A DNA stretch of 64,000 nucleotides. Origin: Enterococcus alishanensis. GTDB lineage: Bacteria; Bacillota; Bacilli; Lactobacillales; Enterococcaceae. Both the position numbers and the translations under genes were made by a program. The stretch is taken from contig NZ_JAHUZB010000001.1 of NCBI RefSeq assembly GCF_019218635.1, positions 310,001 to 374,000 on the forward strand. Direction: 5' to 3'. How positions within the stretch are numbered: position 1 is the first letter of the stretch; each line of letters opens with the position of its first letter. This document shows positions 22,626 to 32,244 of this stretch, piece after piece. Below the pieces are notes generated by a model. The model did not search any database and had not been told where the DNA came from. It saw only the letters and a program-made list of their open reading frames with translations.

Positions 22626-24787
22626 TGGCAAACCTACATGTAGCATTAGCCGGAAATCCCAATAGTGGGAAAACTAGCGCCTTTAATGTATTAACTGGTA
22701 ATAATCAATTCGTTGGAAACTGGCCGGGTGTCACCGTTGAAAGAAAAGGTGGCGTCTATAAAAAGAATACTGATGTTACGATTGATGATTTGCCGGGTAT
22801 ATACTCTCTTTCACCTTATACACCAGAAGAAGTTGTTGCTAGAGATTACTTATTGTCAGGTGAACCTGATGTCATTTTAAATATTGTCGATGGGACAAAT
22901 TTAGAACGGAATCTTTATTTAACGACCCAATTAATTGAAACAGGGATTCCAACAGTCGTAGCTGTCAATATGATGGACATTTTGGAAAAAAGTGACAAGC
23001 AGATTAATTTAGAAAAATTATCTTATGCTTTAGGCGTACCGGTGATTGGCATATCAGCTTTGAAAAATCGAAATGTTGATAAAGCAGTCAAAGAAGCCAT
23101 CGCAGCTGCAAAAAATAAAACAGAAATCAATTATCCCCAATATGATAAACGTCTTGAAGCTGCTTTAAATGAGATCGAAACCATTTTAGGTAGCACAGTT
23201 GAAGACAAATATGCTCGTTGGTACAGCGTGAAATTATTCGAACGGGATTCACGAGCAAGCCAAGCATTAGATTTGAGTACTATTCAGCAAAAAGAAATTG
23301 AAGAAACCATTAATATTACTGAAAAGATTATCGCAGATGATGCTGAATCCATCGTTATTAATGAAAGATATAATTTTATTTCGGACTTGAAAACCTTATG
23401 TGTTGTTGATGATGACCAGTTTAAATTATCATTATCAGATAAAATTGACCGGATTGTGACGAATCGCTTTTTAGCGTTACCGATTTTTGCTTTAGTTATG
23501 TGGTTAATCTATTACATTGCGATTCAAACTGTCGGAGCCATTGGAACTGACTGGGTAAATGATACTTTGTTTGGTGATATCGTACCGAACTTTATCGAAA
23601 CAACCTTGCAATCTTGGCAAGTAGCTGGTTGGATGCAAGACTTGATTTTAAATGGGATTGTCGCCGGAATTGGCGCAGTACTTGGTTTTTTACCACAATT
23701 AATGGTTCTATTTTTCTGTTTGGCATTAATTGAAGATTGTGGCTACATGGCGCGGATTGCTTTTGTAATGGATCGTTTCTTTAGAAAGTTTGGTTTGTCA
23801 GGAAAATCATTTATTCCGATGTTAATTGCAACAGGTTGTGGTGTGCCAGGTGTCATGGCGAGTCGGACAATTGAAAATGAAAAAGATCGCAAAATGACTG
23901 TCATGCTAACGACATTTATGCCTTGCTCAGCTAAATTGCCAATCATTGCCTTAGTAGCGGGGGCATTTTTCCCAAATAGTTCTTGGGTAGCACCCTCAGC
24001 TTATTTTATTGGTATGTCAGCAATCGTTTTATCAGGGATTGCTTTGAAAAAAACACGTTTGTTTGCCGGTGATCCAGCACCTTTCATTATGGAATTGCCA
24101 GTTTATCATTTTCCAAGAATCGGTAATACGATTCGTTATACGTATGATCACAGTAAAGCATTTGTTAAAAAAGCAGGAACAATTATTTTTGTCGCTTGTA
24201 TTTTAATTTGGTTTACTCAGACCCATAATTTTATGTTCCAAGCAGTACCAGAAGATCAAAGTATCTTAGCAGTTTTAGGAAACCTTGTAGCACCAATTTT
24301 TGCACCTCTTGGATTTGGTAATTGGAAAGCCGCAGTAGCAGCAATCACAGGACTAATTGCCAAAGAAAATGTCATCGGGACCTTTGGGATTTTATACAAT
24401 CAACCATCAGTTTCCGAAAACGGCTCTCAGATTTGGGGAGCCTTGCGAGGTTCTTATACGCCAGTTGGGGCATATTCATTCCTAGTATTTAATTTATTGT
24501 GTGCACCATGTTTTGCTGCGATGGGGGCCATCCGTCGTGAAATGGCAAATGGTAAATGGTTTGCCGGTGCAATTGCATATCAATGTGGTTTGGCTTATGC
24601 AGTGAGTTTCGTTGTTTATCAATTTGGACACGTCTTTTTTGAAGGTGGTTCAATAGGAATTGGATTTATTTTAGCAGCCGTTGTTTTAGCGATTATGCTA
24701 TACTTTATCTTGAAGAAACCAAATAAATCAAATCGACCAACCGTAACAATTCAACATTTAGATGAGGTGAAAGAATGGCAACTATAA
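22625..24787 (+). CDS. feoB: Ferrous iron transporter FeoB
   Basis: The 720-residue membrane protein has an N-terminal G domain with G1 GNPNSGKT (10-17), G3 DLPG and G4 NMMD, a helical linker (GDI region, about 165-270), then two Gate domains with GCGVPGVMASRT and PCSAKLPI, and a Nucleoside-recognition core. It imports Fe2+. ATG 22625 overlaps the feoA stop, and AAGGAGG precedes it; a GTG at 22622 is possible. The gene overlaps the short Cys-rich gene by 13 bp. Confidence 0.96.
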   Translation: MANLHVALAGNPNSGKTSAFNVLTGNNQFVGNWPGVTVERKGGVYKKNTDVTIDDLPGIYSLSPYTPEEVVARDYLLSGEPDVILNIVDGTNLERNLYLTTQLIETGIPTVVAVNMMDILEKSDKQINLEKLSYALGVPVIGISALKNRNVDKAVKEAIAAAKNKTEINYPQYDKRLEAALNEIETILGSTVEDKYARWYSVKLFERDSRASQALDLSTIQQKEIEETINITEKIIADDAESIVINERYNFISDLKTLCVVDDDQFKLSLSDKIDRIVTNRFLALPIFALVMWLIYYIAIQTVGAIGTDWVNDTLFGDIVPNFIETTLQSWQVAGWMQDLILNGIVAGIGAVLGFLPQLMVLFFCLALIEDCGYMARIAFVMDRFFRKFGLSGKSFIPMLIATGCGVPGVMASRTIENEKDRKMTVMLTTFMPCSAKLPIIALVAGAFFPNSSWVAPSAYFIGMSAIVLSGIALKKTRLFAGDPAPFIMELPVYHFPRIGNTIRYTYDHSKAFVKKAGTIIFVACILIWFTQTHNFMFQAVPEDQSILAVLGNLVAPIFAPLGFGNWKAAVAAITGLIAKENVIGTFGILYNQPSVSENGSQIWGALRGSYTPVGAYSFLVFNLLCAPCFAAMGAIRREMANGKWFAGAIAYQCGLAYAVSFVVYQFGHVFFEGGSIGIGFILAAVVLAIMLYFILKKPNKSNRPTVTIQHLDEVKEWQL

Positions 24788-24906
24788 TTTTATCTGTTTT
24801 AATTTTTGGCGGTGCAGGAGTGATTGTCTATCGCAAAATTAAAAATGGCGCCTCTTGTGAAGACTGCGACTGTGGCTGTCCAGTAAAAGAAGAGCAAAGT
24901 AAATAA
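24775..24906 (+). CDS. FeoB-associated Cys-rich membrane protein
   Basis: The product is 43 residues: an N-terminal hydrophobic helix (TIILSVLIFGGAGVIVY), a basic turn, then CEDCDCGCPV with four Cys in eight residues, and a charged tail. This matches the small FeoB-associated proteins that stand in for FeoC in Firmicutes. A likely role is a membrane-bound metal or redox partner of FeoB, which is inferred. It begins within the last codons of feoB, with GAGGTGA as ribosome site. Confidence 0.85.
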   Translation: MATIILSVLIFGGAGVIVYRKIKNGASCEDCDCGCPVKEEQSK

Positions 24907-24914
24907 AAAATGTA

Positions 24915-24946
24915 AAATCCTCGGCAATCAGTCGAGGATTTTTTTG
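24915..24946 (+). terminator. Terminator of the feo operon
   Basis: AAATCCTCG pairs with CGAGGATTT across a 9-base loop, then runs into a T tract. Confidence 0.9.
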
Positions 24947-24954
24947 CATAAAAA

Positions 24955-24978
24955 AACTGTATCGCAATCGATACAGTT
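24955..24978 (-). terminator. Terminator of leuABCD
   Basis: AACTGTATCG and CGATACAGTT form a perfect 10-bp stem with a 4-base loop; the minus strand continues with TTTTTT. Confidence 0.9.
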
Positions 24979-24988
24979 CATTTACAAT

Positions 24989-25570
24989 TTAAAATTGGAC
25001 CATCTTCTGTTCATAAGCACGAATCGCATCTTCATGCTGTAAAGTAATACTGATATCGTCTAAACCATTAACTAGTTTATCTTTCCAAGTGGCATCAAAA
25101 GCAAAGGAGTATTCAGCATTTGGTGTAGTAATTTTTTGTGCAGGTAAGTCAATCTCAATCTTTGTACCAGCAGGTAATTGACTGATGTCGTCACGAATTT
25201 CTTTTTCGATTCTAATAGGCAATAAGCCATTTTTCAAAGCATTCATATAAAAAATATCACTAAAACTACCGGCAATCACGGCTTTAAAACCATAATCCTG
25301 CAACGCCCAAGCGGCATGCTCACGGGAAGAACCTGAACCGAAATTCTCATCAGCAACTAAAATGGTCGCCTGTTTATTTTCTGGAAAGTTTAAAGGGAAA
25401 TCAGGATTGTCACTCCCATCGGCTAAGTAACGCCATTCGTCAAATAAATGAATGCCAAAGCCTTTTTTATCGACTTGTTTTAAAAAGTTTTTGGGAATAA
25501 TTTGATCGGTATCAATATTATCTTCTCTTAAAGAAACTACGCTACCGCTATATTGTGTGAAAGCTTCCAT
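24989..25570 (-). CDS. leuD: 3-isopropylmalate dehydratase, small subunit
   Basis: The 193-residue swivelling subunit pairs with LeuC to isomerise 2-isopropylmalate to 3-isopropylmalate in leucine synthesis. It shows [20 protein letters not shown] near the start and the [13 protein letters not shown] motif near 77-89. The length is normal. It starts directly after the leuC stop (no gap), and a GGAGG site lies in the leuC end. It is the last gene of the operon. Confidence 0.96.
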   Translation of the reverse strand: MEAFTQYSGSVVSLREDNIDTDQIIPKNFLKQVDKKGFGIHLFDEWRYLADGSDNPDFPLNFPENKQATILVADENFGSGSSREHAAWALQDYGFKAVIAGSFSDIFYMNALKNGLLPIRIEKEIRDDISQLPAGTKIEIDLPAQKITTPNAEYSFAFDATWKDKLVNGLDDISITLQHEDAIRAYEQKMVQF

Positions 25571-26944
25571 TTAAACAACCTCCTGTGAAATATTAATAAA
25601 ATGACCATTGATTGCGGCTGCCGCTGCCATAGCTGGTGAACACAAATGGGTCCGAGCATCTTTTCCTTGTCGTCCCTTGAAATTACGATTAGACGTTGAA
25701 GCACAATGGACGCCAGCTGGCACACGATCAGGATTCATACCCAAGCACATTGAGCAACCAGGCTCGCGCCATTCAAAACCAGCTGCTTTAAAAACTTGAT
25801 CCAAACCGATGGCTTCGGCCGCTTTTCGAACGGGACGTGAGCCCGGCACAACAATCGCAGTCACCTCATCAGCTACTTTTTTACCTTCAATTATTTTAGC
25901 GGCTTCTTTTAAATCAGAAAGTCGACCATTGGTGCAAGAACCAATAAAAACATATCCAATTGGAATATCAGCTGGCTTTTGACCAGGTTGCAAGTCCATA
26001 TATTCATAAGCCTTAACAAATTCATCAGAGTCAGCAGCTGGAAACTGTTCATCATAAGCAACACCCATTTCAGGATTTGTGCCCCAAGTAACAAAAGGAG
26101 AGAGTTGGCTAACATCTAAAGTAAGAACGGTATCATATTGTGCATCTTCATCAGTAAAAAGCTCCTGCCAATTTTCACTGGCTGCTTGTATATCTTTAGG
26201 AGCATAAGTCCGGTCAGCAACGTAATCAAAAGTTGTTTGATCAGGTTTCATAATACCAATTTTAGCGCCGCCTTCAATCGCCATATTACAAATCGTCATG
26301 CGTTCTTCCATCGACAAGTTTTCAATTGTATCCCCGAAAAACTCTGCGCCGTAACCAACGCCAAAATTCGTACCATATTTTGCAATTAAAGCCAAAATAA
26401 TATCTTTAGCGTAAACACCTTTAGGAAGCTCCCCAGTAATGTTAATACCCATATTTTTAGGCTTACTTTGCCAAATGGTTTGAGTGGCAAAAACATGCTC
26501 CACTTCACTTGTTCCAATCCCAAAAGCTAAAGCACCAAATGCCCCATGAGTTGCGGTATGAGAATCGCCACAGACGATGGTTTTTCCAGGCTGAGTCAAA
26601 CCAGTTTCTGGTCCTACCATATGAACAATCCCTTGATTTTCAGTGCCATTATCACAAAGCTCAACACCAAATTCCTGACAATTGTCTCTTAAAGTATCAA
26701 TTTGTTTTTTTGCGACTAAATCACTGAAATTAAAAATATCAACCGTCGGTGTATTATGATCCATCGTTGCAAAAGTTCTTTCAGGATGGCGCAGTGTGCG
26801 TCCAGCTTCGCGAATACCAGCAAAAGCTTGAGGTGAAGTAACCTCATGGATCAGATGCAAATCAATATATAAAAGTTGTGGCGAACCCGCCTCACCATAA
26901 ACCACATGACGGTCCCAAAGCTTATCAAAAAGTGTTTTTCCCAT
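25571..26944 (-). CDS. leuC: 3-isopropylmalate dehydratase, large subunit
   Basis: The 457-residue aconitase-family subunit holds a [4Fe-4S] cluster. The cluster cysteines are in [13 protein letters not shown] and in [10 protein letters not shown]. The early motif DMDHNTPT reads here as [10 protein letters not shown], and [27 protein letters not shown] is present. It works with LeuD. It starts 2 bp after the leuB stop. Nothing is truncated, so leucine synthesis from 2-ketoisovalerate looks complete, given the full leuABCD set. Confidence 0.96.
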   Translation of the reverse strand: MGKTLFDKLWDRHVVYGEAGSPQLLYIDLHLIHEVTSPQAFAGIREAGRTLRHPERTFATMDHNTPTVDIFNFSDLVAKKQIDTLRDNCQEFGVELCDNGTENQGIVHMVGPETGLTQPGKTIVCGDSHTATHGAFGALAFGIGTSEVEHVFATQTIWQSKPKNMGINITGELPKGVYAKDIILALIAKYGTNFGVGYGAEFFGDTIENLSMEERMTICNMAIEGGAKIGIMKPDQTTFDYVADRTYAPKDIQAASENWQELFTDEDAQYDTVLTLDVSQLSPFVTWGTNPEMGVAYDEQFPAADSDEFVKAYEYMDLQPGQKPADIPIGYVFIGSCTNGRLSDLKEAAKIIEGKKVADEVTAIVVPGSRPVRKAAEAIGLDQVFKAAGFEWREPGCSMCLGMNPDRVPAGVHCASTSNRNFKGRQGKDARTHLCSPAMAAAAAINGHFINISQEVV

Positions 26945-26946
26945 AA

Positions 26947-27984
26947 TTATCTTCCCTTCAAGTCAGTAATTACTGCATTTGTAAATTCGGTTGTCGTGGC
27001 ACTGCCTTTTAAGTCTTTGGTGGCAATCCCTTTTTTTAATACATTGTCGCAAGCAGTTTCGATTTTTTCAGCTAACTGATTTTCGTTAAATGATTGACGA
27101 AGCATCATTGCTACCGATAAGATCATCGACAACGGGTTGGCAATATCTTGCCCAGCGATATCAGGTGCAGATCCGTGGATGGGCTCGTATAAAGAAGGGC
27201 CGTTTAAACTGTCGGAAGCACTGGCTAACACGCCTAAAGAGCCTGGCAAAACAGAAGCTTCATCACTTAAAATATCTCCAAATAAATTTTCAGTAACAAC
27301 AACGTCAAAGTGGGTAGGTTGTTGGATGATTTTCATTGCTGCTGAATCAACATATTGATGCTCTAAAGTACAATCGGGAAATTCCTTCGCGATTTCTTCG
27401 GCTGTTTTACGCCATAGCTTACTAGTGGCTAAGACATTGGCTTTATCCACCGAGGTGACTAATTTTCTTCTTTGTTGTGCTAAACGAAAAGCTTGACGCA
27501 AGATATTTTCGATTTCAAATTTTTGATAAGTATTGGTATCTAATGCATTCTCAGCATTTAATTCTTGTGGTTTGCCAAAATAAATACCGCCAGTTAATTC
27601 TCGAACGATGACAAAATCAGTGCCGCGAATGATTTCTGATTTAATCGGTGAAAAATCGATTAAACTATCGGTTACTTTTATCGGTCGAATGTTAGCAAAT
27701 AATTGTAGCTGTTTTCGTAAAGCCAACAATCCTTTTTCTGGTGTTTCATTTGCGTTATCCCATTTCGGACCACCAATTGCTCCTAATAATATGGCGTCAG
27801 CATTTTGACAAGCTTCAATTGTTTCTGCAGGTAGCGGAGAACCGCTGTGGTCAATAGCAGCGCCACCAAAAAATTGTTCTTCAATTTGATAATCTGGTTT
27901 GACGGTTGCTAAAATGGCTAGTCCACTTTTCATTATTTCTGGTCCAATGCCGTCTCCAGCTAATACGGTAATTTTTTTTGACAT
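26947..27984 (-). CDS. leuB: 3-isopropylmalate dehydrogenase
   Basis: The 345-residue enzyme oxidises and decarboxylates 3-isopropylmalate with NAD. It starts [18 protein letters not shown], has the substrate-binding [12 protein letters not shown] motif, and [12 protein letters not shown] with the metal-binding Asp residues, then [12 protein letters not shown]. The length is typical. It lies 11 bp downstream of leuA with AAGGAG as ribosome site. Family is secure; the assignment over isocitrate dehydrogenase rests on context and the RELTGG motif. Confidence 0.96.
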   Translation of the reverse strand: MSKKITVLAGDGIGPEIMKSGLAILATVKPDYQIEEQFFGGAAIDHSGSPLPAETIEACQNADAILLGAIGGPKWDNANETPEKGLLALRKQLQLFANIRPIKVTDSLIDFSPIKSEIIRGTDFVIVRELTGGIYFGKPQELNAENALDTNTYQKFEIENILRQAFRLAQQRRKLVTSVDKANVLATSKLWRKTAEEIAKEFPDCTLEHQYVDSAAMKIIQQPTHFDVVVTENLFGDILSDEASVLPGSLGVLASASDSLNGPSLYEPIHGSAPDIAGQDIANPLSMILSVAMMLRQSFNENQLAEKIETACDNVLKKGIATKDLKGSATTTEFTNAVITDLKGR

Positions 27985-27995
27985 TTGAGCACTCC

Positions 27996-29513
27996 TTAAA
28001 TATTTTTAGTAAAAACTTGATTGCTAGCAGCGACATAAGCTTTTGCCGAGGCTTGTAACACATCAAAATCAATGCCGACACCACGATAAGTTTGCTGATT
28101 TTTTTCATCTGTCAGCAAGACTCGCACTTCAGCTTGGGCATCTTCACCAGCAGTGATGGCTTGAATTTCATATTCAGTTAAGGAAACATCTTGGTCAAAA
28201 ATCTCATCGATGGCATTGTAGATAGCTTGGATACTACCAGAGCCGATGGTTGAAGCCACTTTGGTTTGATCATTCGAATCGGTAATTGAGACAATAGCTC
28301 CTTGGAAACCGTTAGAGCTGTATTGCACTTGAACAGAAGATAATTTACATTGTTCGGTTTCTTCTCGATGTTGATCTGTTAGTAAAGCAATCAAATCATC
28401 ATCAGTAATTTGTTTTTTCTTGTCGGCTAGAGACTTGAAGCGAGCAAATGCCGTTTTTAATTCATCATCAGATAGTTGATAACCAAGCTCTGCTAATTTT
28501 GCTACAAAGGCATGACGACCAGAAAGTTTTCCTAGAGGCAGAGAATTTTTATTTACCCCGACTAAAGATGGCGTGATGATTTCATACGTTTCAGGATTCT
28601 TTAAAACACCATCTTGGTGAATACCAGATTCATGAGCATAAGCATTTTCACCGATAATGGCCTTATTTTTTGGTACAGGAATACTTGATAGGCGAGCGAC
28701 CAAATCACTTGTCCGTTTGGTTTCGGCTAATTCAATTTGGCTATTTGCTTGATAAAAGTCATTCCGAATATATAAAGCCAAGGCAACTTCTTCTAGAGCA
28801 GTATTTCCTGCTCGTTCACCAATACCGTTGACGGTACCTTCCACGCGATTCGCGCCATTTTCGATAGCTGCTAGAGCATTTGCTGTTGCCATACCCAAAT
28901 CATCGTGACAATGAGAAGAAAAAATAATTTCCTGCTCACTTTGAATATTATCAATTAGAAATTTGAAAAGTGCGCCGTACTCTGTTGGATTAGAGTAACC
29001 GACAGTATCTGGTACGTTAATAATAGTTGCACCAGCATCAATGGCTGTTTGAACAGCTTTTAAAAGAAAACTTTTTTCAGTTCGGCTGGCATCTTCTGGT
29101 GAAAATTGAACCTTTTCAAATAAGTTGCGGGCATAACTGACATGCTCTTTGATTGATGCTAAAACTTCAGTTTCTGTCATTTTCAATTTATATTTCATAT
29201 GCACGTCACTGGTAGCCAAAAAGATATGAATTTGTGGATGGACCGCATCTTGCAACGCTTCATATGCACGATCAATATCTTTTTTCTGACAGCGCGCCAG
29301 ACCAGCCACAGTCATTTTTTTAACATTACGGGCAATATTTTGCACTGCTTCAAAATCGCCATCAGAAGCAATTGGGAAGCCTGCCTCAATTACATCAATA
29401 CCCCATTTTTCTAATTGCTGGGCAATTTGAATTTTTTCTTTTGTGTTGAAATTTACACCAGGTGTTTGCTCACCATCTCTTAATGTTGTGTCAAAAAATT
29501 GAATTTTTCTCAT
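27996..29513 (-). CDS. leuA: 2-isopropylmalate synthase
   Basis: The product is 505 residues from the ATG at 29513 (AGAGGAG upstream); the longer frame to 29591 belongs to the attenuator region. The catalytic TIM barrel has [12 protein letters not shown] near the start and the metal-binding HCHDD motif, and the C-terminal third is the regulatory domain that binds leucine (ending near VAASNQVF). It makes the first committed step of leucine synthesis from 2-ketoisovalerate and acetyl-CoA. Control is by the leader attenuator upstream and probably by leucine feedback. Confidence 0.96.
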   Translation of the reverse strand: MRKIQFFDTTLRDGEQTPGVNFNTKEKIQIAQQLEKWGIDVIEAGFPIASDGDFEAVQNIARNVKKMTVAGLARCQKKDIDRAYEALQDAVHPQIHIFLATSDVHMKYKLKMTETEVLASIKEHVSYARNLFEKVQFSPEDASRTEKSFLLKAVQTAIDAGATIINVPDTVGYSNPTEYGALFKFLIDNIQSEQEIIFSSHCHDDLGMATANALAAIENGANRVEGTVNGIGERAGNTALEEVALALYIRNDFYQANSQIELAETKRTSDLVARLSSIPVPKNKAIIGENAYAHESGIHQDGVLKNPETYEIITPSLVGVNKNSLPLGKLSGRHAFVAKLAELGYQLSDDELKTAFARFKSLADKKKQITDDDLIALLTDQHREETEQCKLSSVQVQYSSNGFQGAIVSITDSNDQTKVASTIGSGSIQAIYNAIDEIFDQDVSLTEYEIQAITAGEDAQAEVRVLLTDEKNQQTYRGVGIDFDVLQASAKAYVAASNQVFTKNI

Positions 29514-29544
29514 AATAACCGCTCCTCTTTTTAAATTTGGGTAT

Positions 29545-29632
29545 AAAAAAAGCATCCCAGTTAAGAAGAACCATTTTCTCCTTAGCTGCAATGCGAATAG
29601 GGACTCTTTTAGAAAACTAAAAAAAGAGTCCC
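29545..29632 (-). promoter_or_regulatory. leu operon attenuator: antiterminator-type hairpin and terminator
   Basis: Read on the minus strand, a stem GGGACTCTTTT/AAAAGAGTCCC (29599-29632) follows the leader peptide, then a second hairpin with arms GCAT...TAAGGAG and CTTCTTA...ATGC (29552-29594) running into seven T. The second is the terminator in front of leuA. Confidence 0.75.
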
Positions 29633-29634
29633 TG

Positions 29635-29679
29635 TTATAATAATAAAGTTGTGTTATTTTGGTTATTTATCGTCATCAT
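29635..29679 (-). CDS. Leucine-operon leader peptide
   Basis: The minus strand encodes [14 protein letters not shown] and then TAA, with AGGTGA eight bases upstream as ribosome site. Three consecutive leucine codons (TTA) sit immediately before the stop and just ahead of the attenuator stem. This is the classical layout for ribosome-mediated attenuation: stalling at the Leu codons when charged tRNA-Leu is scarce would favour read-through into leuA. It is too short for automatic gene calling. Function is inferred from position and codons. Confidence 0.78.
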   Translation of the reverse strand: MMTINNQNNTTLLL

Positions 29680-29727
29680 AATTTTTCACCTAAAATTGTC
29701 AGAATTTTTGTTTAATTGCTTGTTAAA

Positions 29728-29756
29728 AGAATAAACAAAGGAGCAACCAATGTCAA
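29728..29756 (-). promoter_or_regulatory. leu operon promoter
   Basis: On the minus strand: TTGACA (29751-29756), a 17-bp spacer, TATTCT (29728-29733). The start site would be about 40 bases before the leader peptide. Confidence 0.75.
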
Positions 29757-29855
29757 CCTAAAATTTAAAAAAAGATGAGAAAAAGATGAAAATATTTTTT
29801 TACTTTGGGGGAAAAGCTTTCTTCAATAGATTTTTTTACAGATAGTTTGAGGCAA

Positions 29856-29886
29856 AAGAGCAAAGCTAATTTAAGGCTTTGCTCTT
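29856..29886. terminator. Isolated hairpin in the leuA-bgl gap
   Basis: AAGAGCAAAGC (29856-29866) pairs perfectly with GCTTTGCTCTT (29876-29886), with no clear T tract on either side. No gene adjoins it. The following 270 bases to about 30150 are AT-rich and show no gene. Confidence 0.4.
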
Positions 29887-30157
29887 ATTATATGTTTCGA
29901 AAACTGTCAGTTTGCTTCGGTGGATTTTATTGCACATGAGGAAATCCAATTAGCAATCTATTGAGGAGAGTTTAGAGATATATCAATAAATACCTCATTA
30001 GGTTGCTTTAAGCTTAATGTAAGAAATTTTGTATGTTTGGAAAAAAGTGTTTCAGTATAAAGAAAAAATCAGTATCTTCTAAGGCATTGAATTGACCAAT
30101 TGTATCTTAGAAAAAAATTACCACAATCAAAGTGGAAAATTATGAATTTATTGAGTT

Positions 30158-30175
30158 TTGAAAACGATTTATAGT
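30158..30175 (+). promoter_or_regulatory. cre-like site over the -10 of the beta-glucoside operon
   Basis: TTGAAAACGATTTATA (30158-30173) matches the CcpA-site consensus except for the final CA. It overlaps a possible -10 TATAGT (30170-30175). A good -35 is not visible, as expected if the PRD regulator activates. Confidence 0.4.
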
Positions 30176-30207
30176 AAGAGTGTAAAAAGAAAAGAGGAGG
30201 AACTTAG

Positions 30208-30546
30208 ATGGCAGAAACTGTACAGGTAAGTACTGAGCTGGAATCAATGGCGATTATCTTACATGCTGGCAATGCAAAAAGCAGTTCTTATGAAGCTTTA
30301 ATGGCTGCTAAAAAAAGTGAGTTTGATTTGTTCGATGAAAAGTATACTGAGGCAAAGCAAGAAATAAGATTGGCACATAAAGCCCATGCTGAGCTATTGC
30401 GAAAATTATCATCATCGAATCAAATGAAAGAAGTTGATTTACTTTTAGTTCATGCTGAAGGTCATTTATCTTCAACAGATATTGCAGTAGACCTGATTGG
30501 TGAATTTGGTGAGTTGTATAAATGGAAGGAGACTATTGATGGATAA
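30208..30546 (+). CDS. PTS lactose/cellobiose-class EIIA
   Basis: The 112-residue all-helical cytoplasmic protein belongs to the Lac/Cel IIA class. The segment EIRLAHKAHAELL and the following LLLVHAEGHLSS hold the conserved histidines, one of which takes phosphate from HPr. It passes phosphate to the EIIB at 31950. GAGGAGG precedes the start. It is the first gene of a five-gene unit for beta-glucosides. The phospho-glucosidase gene starts 8 bp inside its 3' end. Confidence 0.92.
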   Translation: MAETVQVSTELESMAIILHAGNAKSSSYEALMAAKKSEFDLFDEKYTEAKQEIRLAHKAHAELLRKLSSSNQMKEVDLLLVHAEGHLSSTDIAVDLIGEFGELYKWKETIDG

Positions 30547-31933
30547 AAACTTTTTATGGGGAGGAGCAACAGCCTCTTATCAATGTGAAGGCGCTTGGGA
30601 TGTAGATGAGAAAGCACCTTCAATGTGGGATGTTTACCTGCATGAAAATAATTTGGAAAATGGTGATGTAGCTAGTGATCATTATCATCATTATGAAGAA
30701 GATATTCGTATGATGGCCGAAGGAGGGCAAAATTCTTATCGCTTTTCACTGTCTTGGCCACGAATAATTAAAAATAAAAACGGTGATGTGAATCAAAAAG
30801 GCTTAGATTTTTATCATGGTATTTTGGATGCTTGTGAGAAGTATGGGATTGAACCATTTGTAACCTTATATCATTGGGATTTACCACAGTATTGGGAAGA
30901 AACTGGTGGTTGGTTAAATCACGAAGTATGTGGGGCTTTTGAACATTATGCAAAAGTTTGTTATGAAGCATTTGGTGATAAGATTCGTAACTGGACAACC
31001 TTTAATGAACCAAAATGGTTTGTGGTGAATGGTTATATGATTGGTAACTATCCTCCAGGCTTGCAAGATCCTCAGAAAACAATGATTGCCGCTTATAATG
31101 TGATGTATGCGAGTGCGTTAGGAGTTAGGGTTTTTAGAGCAGGAAATTATCCAGGACAGATTGGTATCGTTCATAGCTATACACCTGTAAATGGTGTTGA
31201 TGATAGCATTGAAACTAAAATTGCCATGCGTTATGCCGACAATTACTGTAATAACTGGATTTTAGATACAGCTGCTTTAGGTGAATTTCCAATTGACTTG
31301 ATTTCAGTTTTAGCAAAAGACTATGACATTAGTTTTATTAGCACGAAAGAACTTGAAATTATTAAAGAAAATACGGTCGATTTTATCGGTTTAAATTATT
31401 ACTCTAGAACTCTGGTTAAACCTTATACCGGAGGAGAAACCCAACTATCTTTTAACCACACTGGGAAAAAAGGCGAGTCCAAAGTATTAATCAAAAACTG
31501 GTTCGAACAAGTGAAAGATCCAAATAATGAAACGACTGAATGGGATACTGAGATTTATCCTAAAGGTCTGGAAGACGGTTTAATTGAAGCTTACCAACGT
31601 TATCATTTACCAATTTATGTTACAGAAAACGGTGTTGGCGTTCGTGAAGATGTAACTGTCGATGAAGTGAAGGATGAATATCGTATTTCCTTTATGAACG
31701 ATCATATCAATGCCATTATGAATGCTCAAGATGCTGGTTGTGATATTCGTGGATATTATGCTTGGTCATCGTTTGATTTGTATTCTTGGAAGAATGGTTG
31801 TGAAAAACGCTATGGCTTAGTTGCTGTCGATTTTGAAAATGGTCAGACAAGAGCACCAAAAGCTTCTTATCATTGGTTCAAAGATGTAATTGCAAGTCAA
31901 GGTGAACTCATAAAACGACGAAATTTCAATTAA
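30539..31933 (+). CDS. 6-phospho-beta-glucosidase, GH1
   Basis: The product is 464 residues from ATG 30539, with GAAGGAG upstream; the open frame from 30497 is within the IIA gene. Acid/base Glu157 lies in TFNEPKW and nucleophile Glu363 in YVTENGVG. The start NFLWGGATASYQCEGAW is standard GH1. It splits phosphorylated cellobiose or aryl-glucosides brought in by the adjacent PTS. The C-terminal motif SWKNGCEKRYGLVAVDF suits a phospho-glycosidase. Sugar specificity within the beta-glucosides is not certain. Confidence 0.93.
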   Translation: MDKNFLWGGATASYQCEGAWDVDEKAPSMWDVYLHENNLENGDVASDHYHHYEEDIRMMAEGGQNSYRFSLSWPRIIKNKNGDVNQKGLDFYHGILDACEKYGIEPFVTLYHWDLPQYWEETGGWLNHEVCGAFEHYAKVCYEAFGDKIRNWTTFNEPKWFVVNGYMIGNYPPGLQDPQKTMIAAYNVMYASALGVRVFRAGNYPGQIGIVHSYTPVNGVDDSIETKIAMRYADNYCNNWILDTAALGEFPIDLISVLAKDYDISFISTKELEIIKENTVDFIGLNYYSRTLVKPYTGGETQLSFNHTGKKGESKVLIKNWFEQVKDPNNETTEWDTEIYPKGLEDGLIEAYQRYHLPIYVTENGVGVREDVTVDEVKDEYRISFMNDHINAIMNAQDAGCDIRGYYAWSSFDLYSWKNGCEKRYGLVAVDFENGQTRAPKASYHWFKDVIASQGELIKRRNFN

Positions 31934-31949
31934 AAGGAGCAGATTAAAT

Positions 31950-32240
31950 ATGAAGAATATAATGTTAGTTTGTAACGCTGGGATGTCTACAGGAATATTG
32001 GCTAAAAAAATTGAGGCCGCTTCAAATAATACGCTAAAAGTAAGTGCGTACAGTGAATCTGAATACAGTGATTATTTAGAGGGTATCGATTTAGTACTGA
32101 TTGGTCCTCAAATCCGCTTTTTATTGCCACAAATTGAAGAACAGGTAACTGTTCCGGTACAGGCAATTTCTCCAATGAAATACGGCATAATGGACGGTAA
32201 AGGCGTTTATGAGGATATCAAAAAAATAGTAGGAGGATAA
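31950..32240 (+). CDS. PTS cellobiose-class EIIB
   Basis: The 96-residue protein begins MKNIMLVCNAGMSTG, the Lac/Cel IIB P-loop with phospho-Cys8. It is phosphorylated by the IIA at 30208 and phosphorylates the sugar in the IIC channel encoded 4 bp downstream. AAAGGAG precedes it. The length and motif are normal for a free-standing IIB. Confidence 0.94.
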   Translation: MKNIMLVCNAGMSTGILAKKIEAASNNTLKVSAYSESEYSDYLEGIDLVLIGPQIRFLLPQIEEQVTVPVQAISPMKYGIMDGKGVYEDIKKIVGG

Positions 32241-32244
32241 GGTT

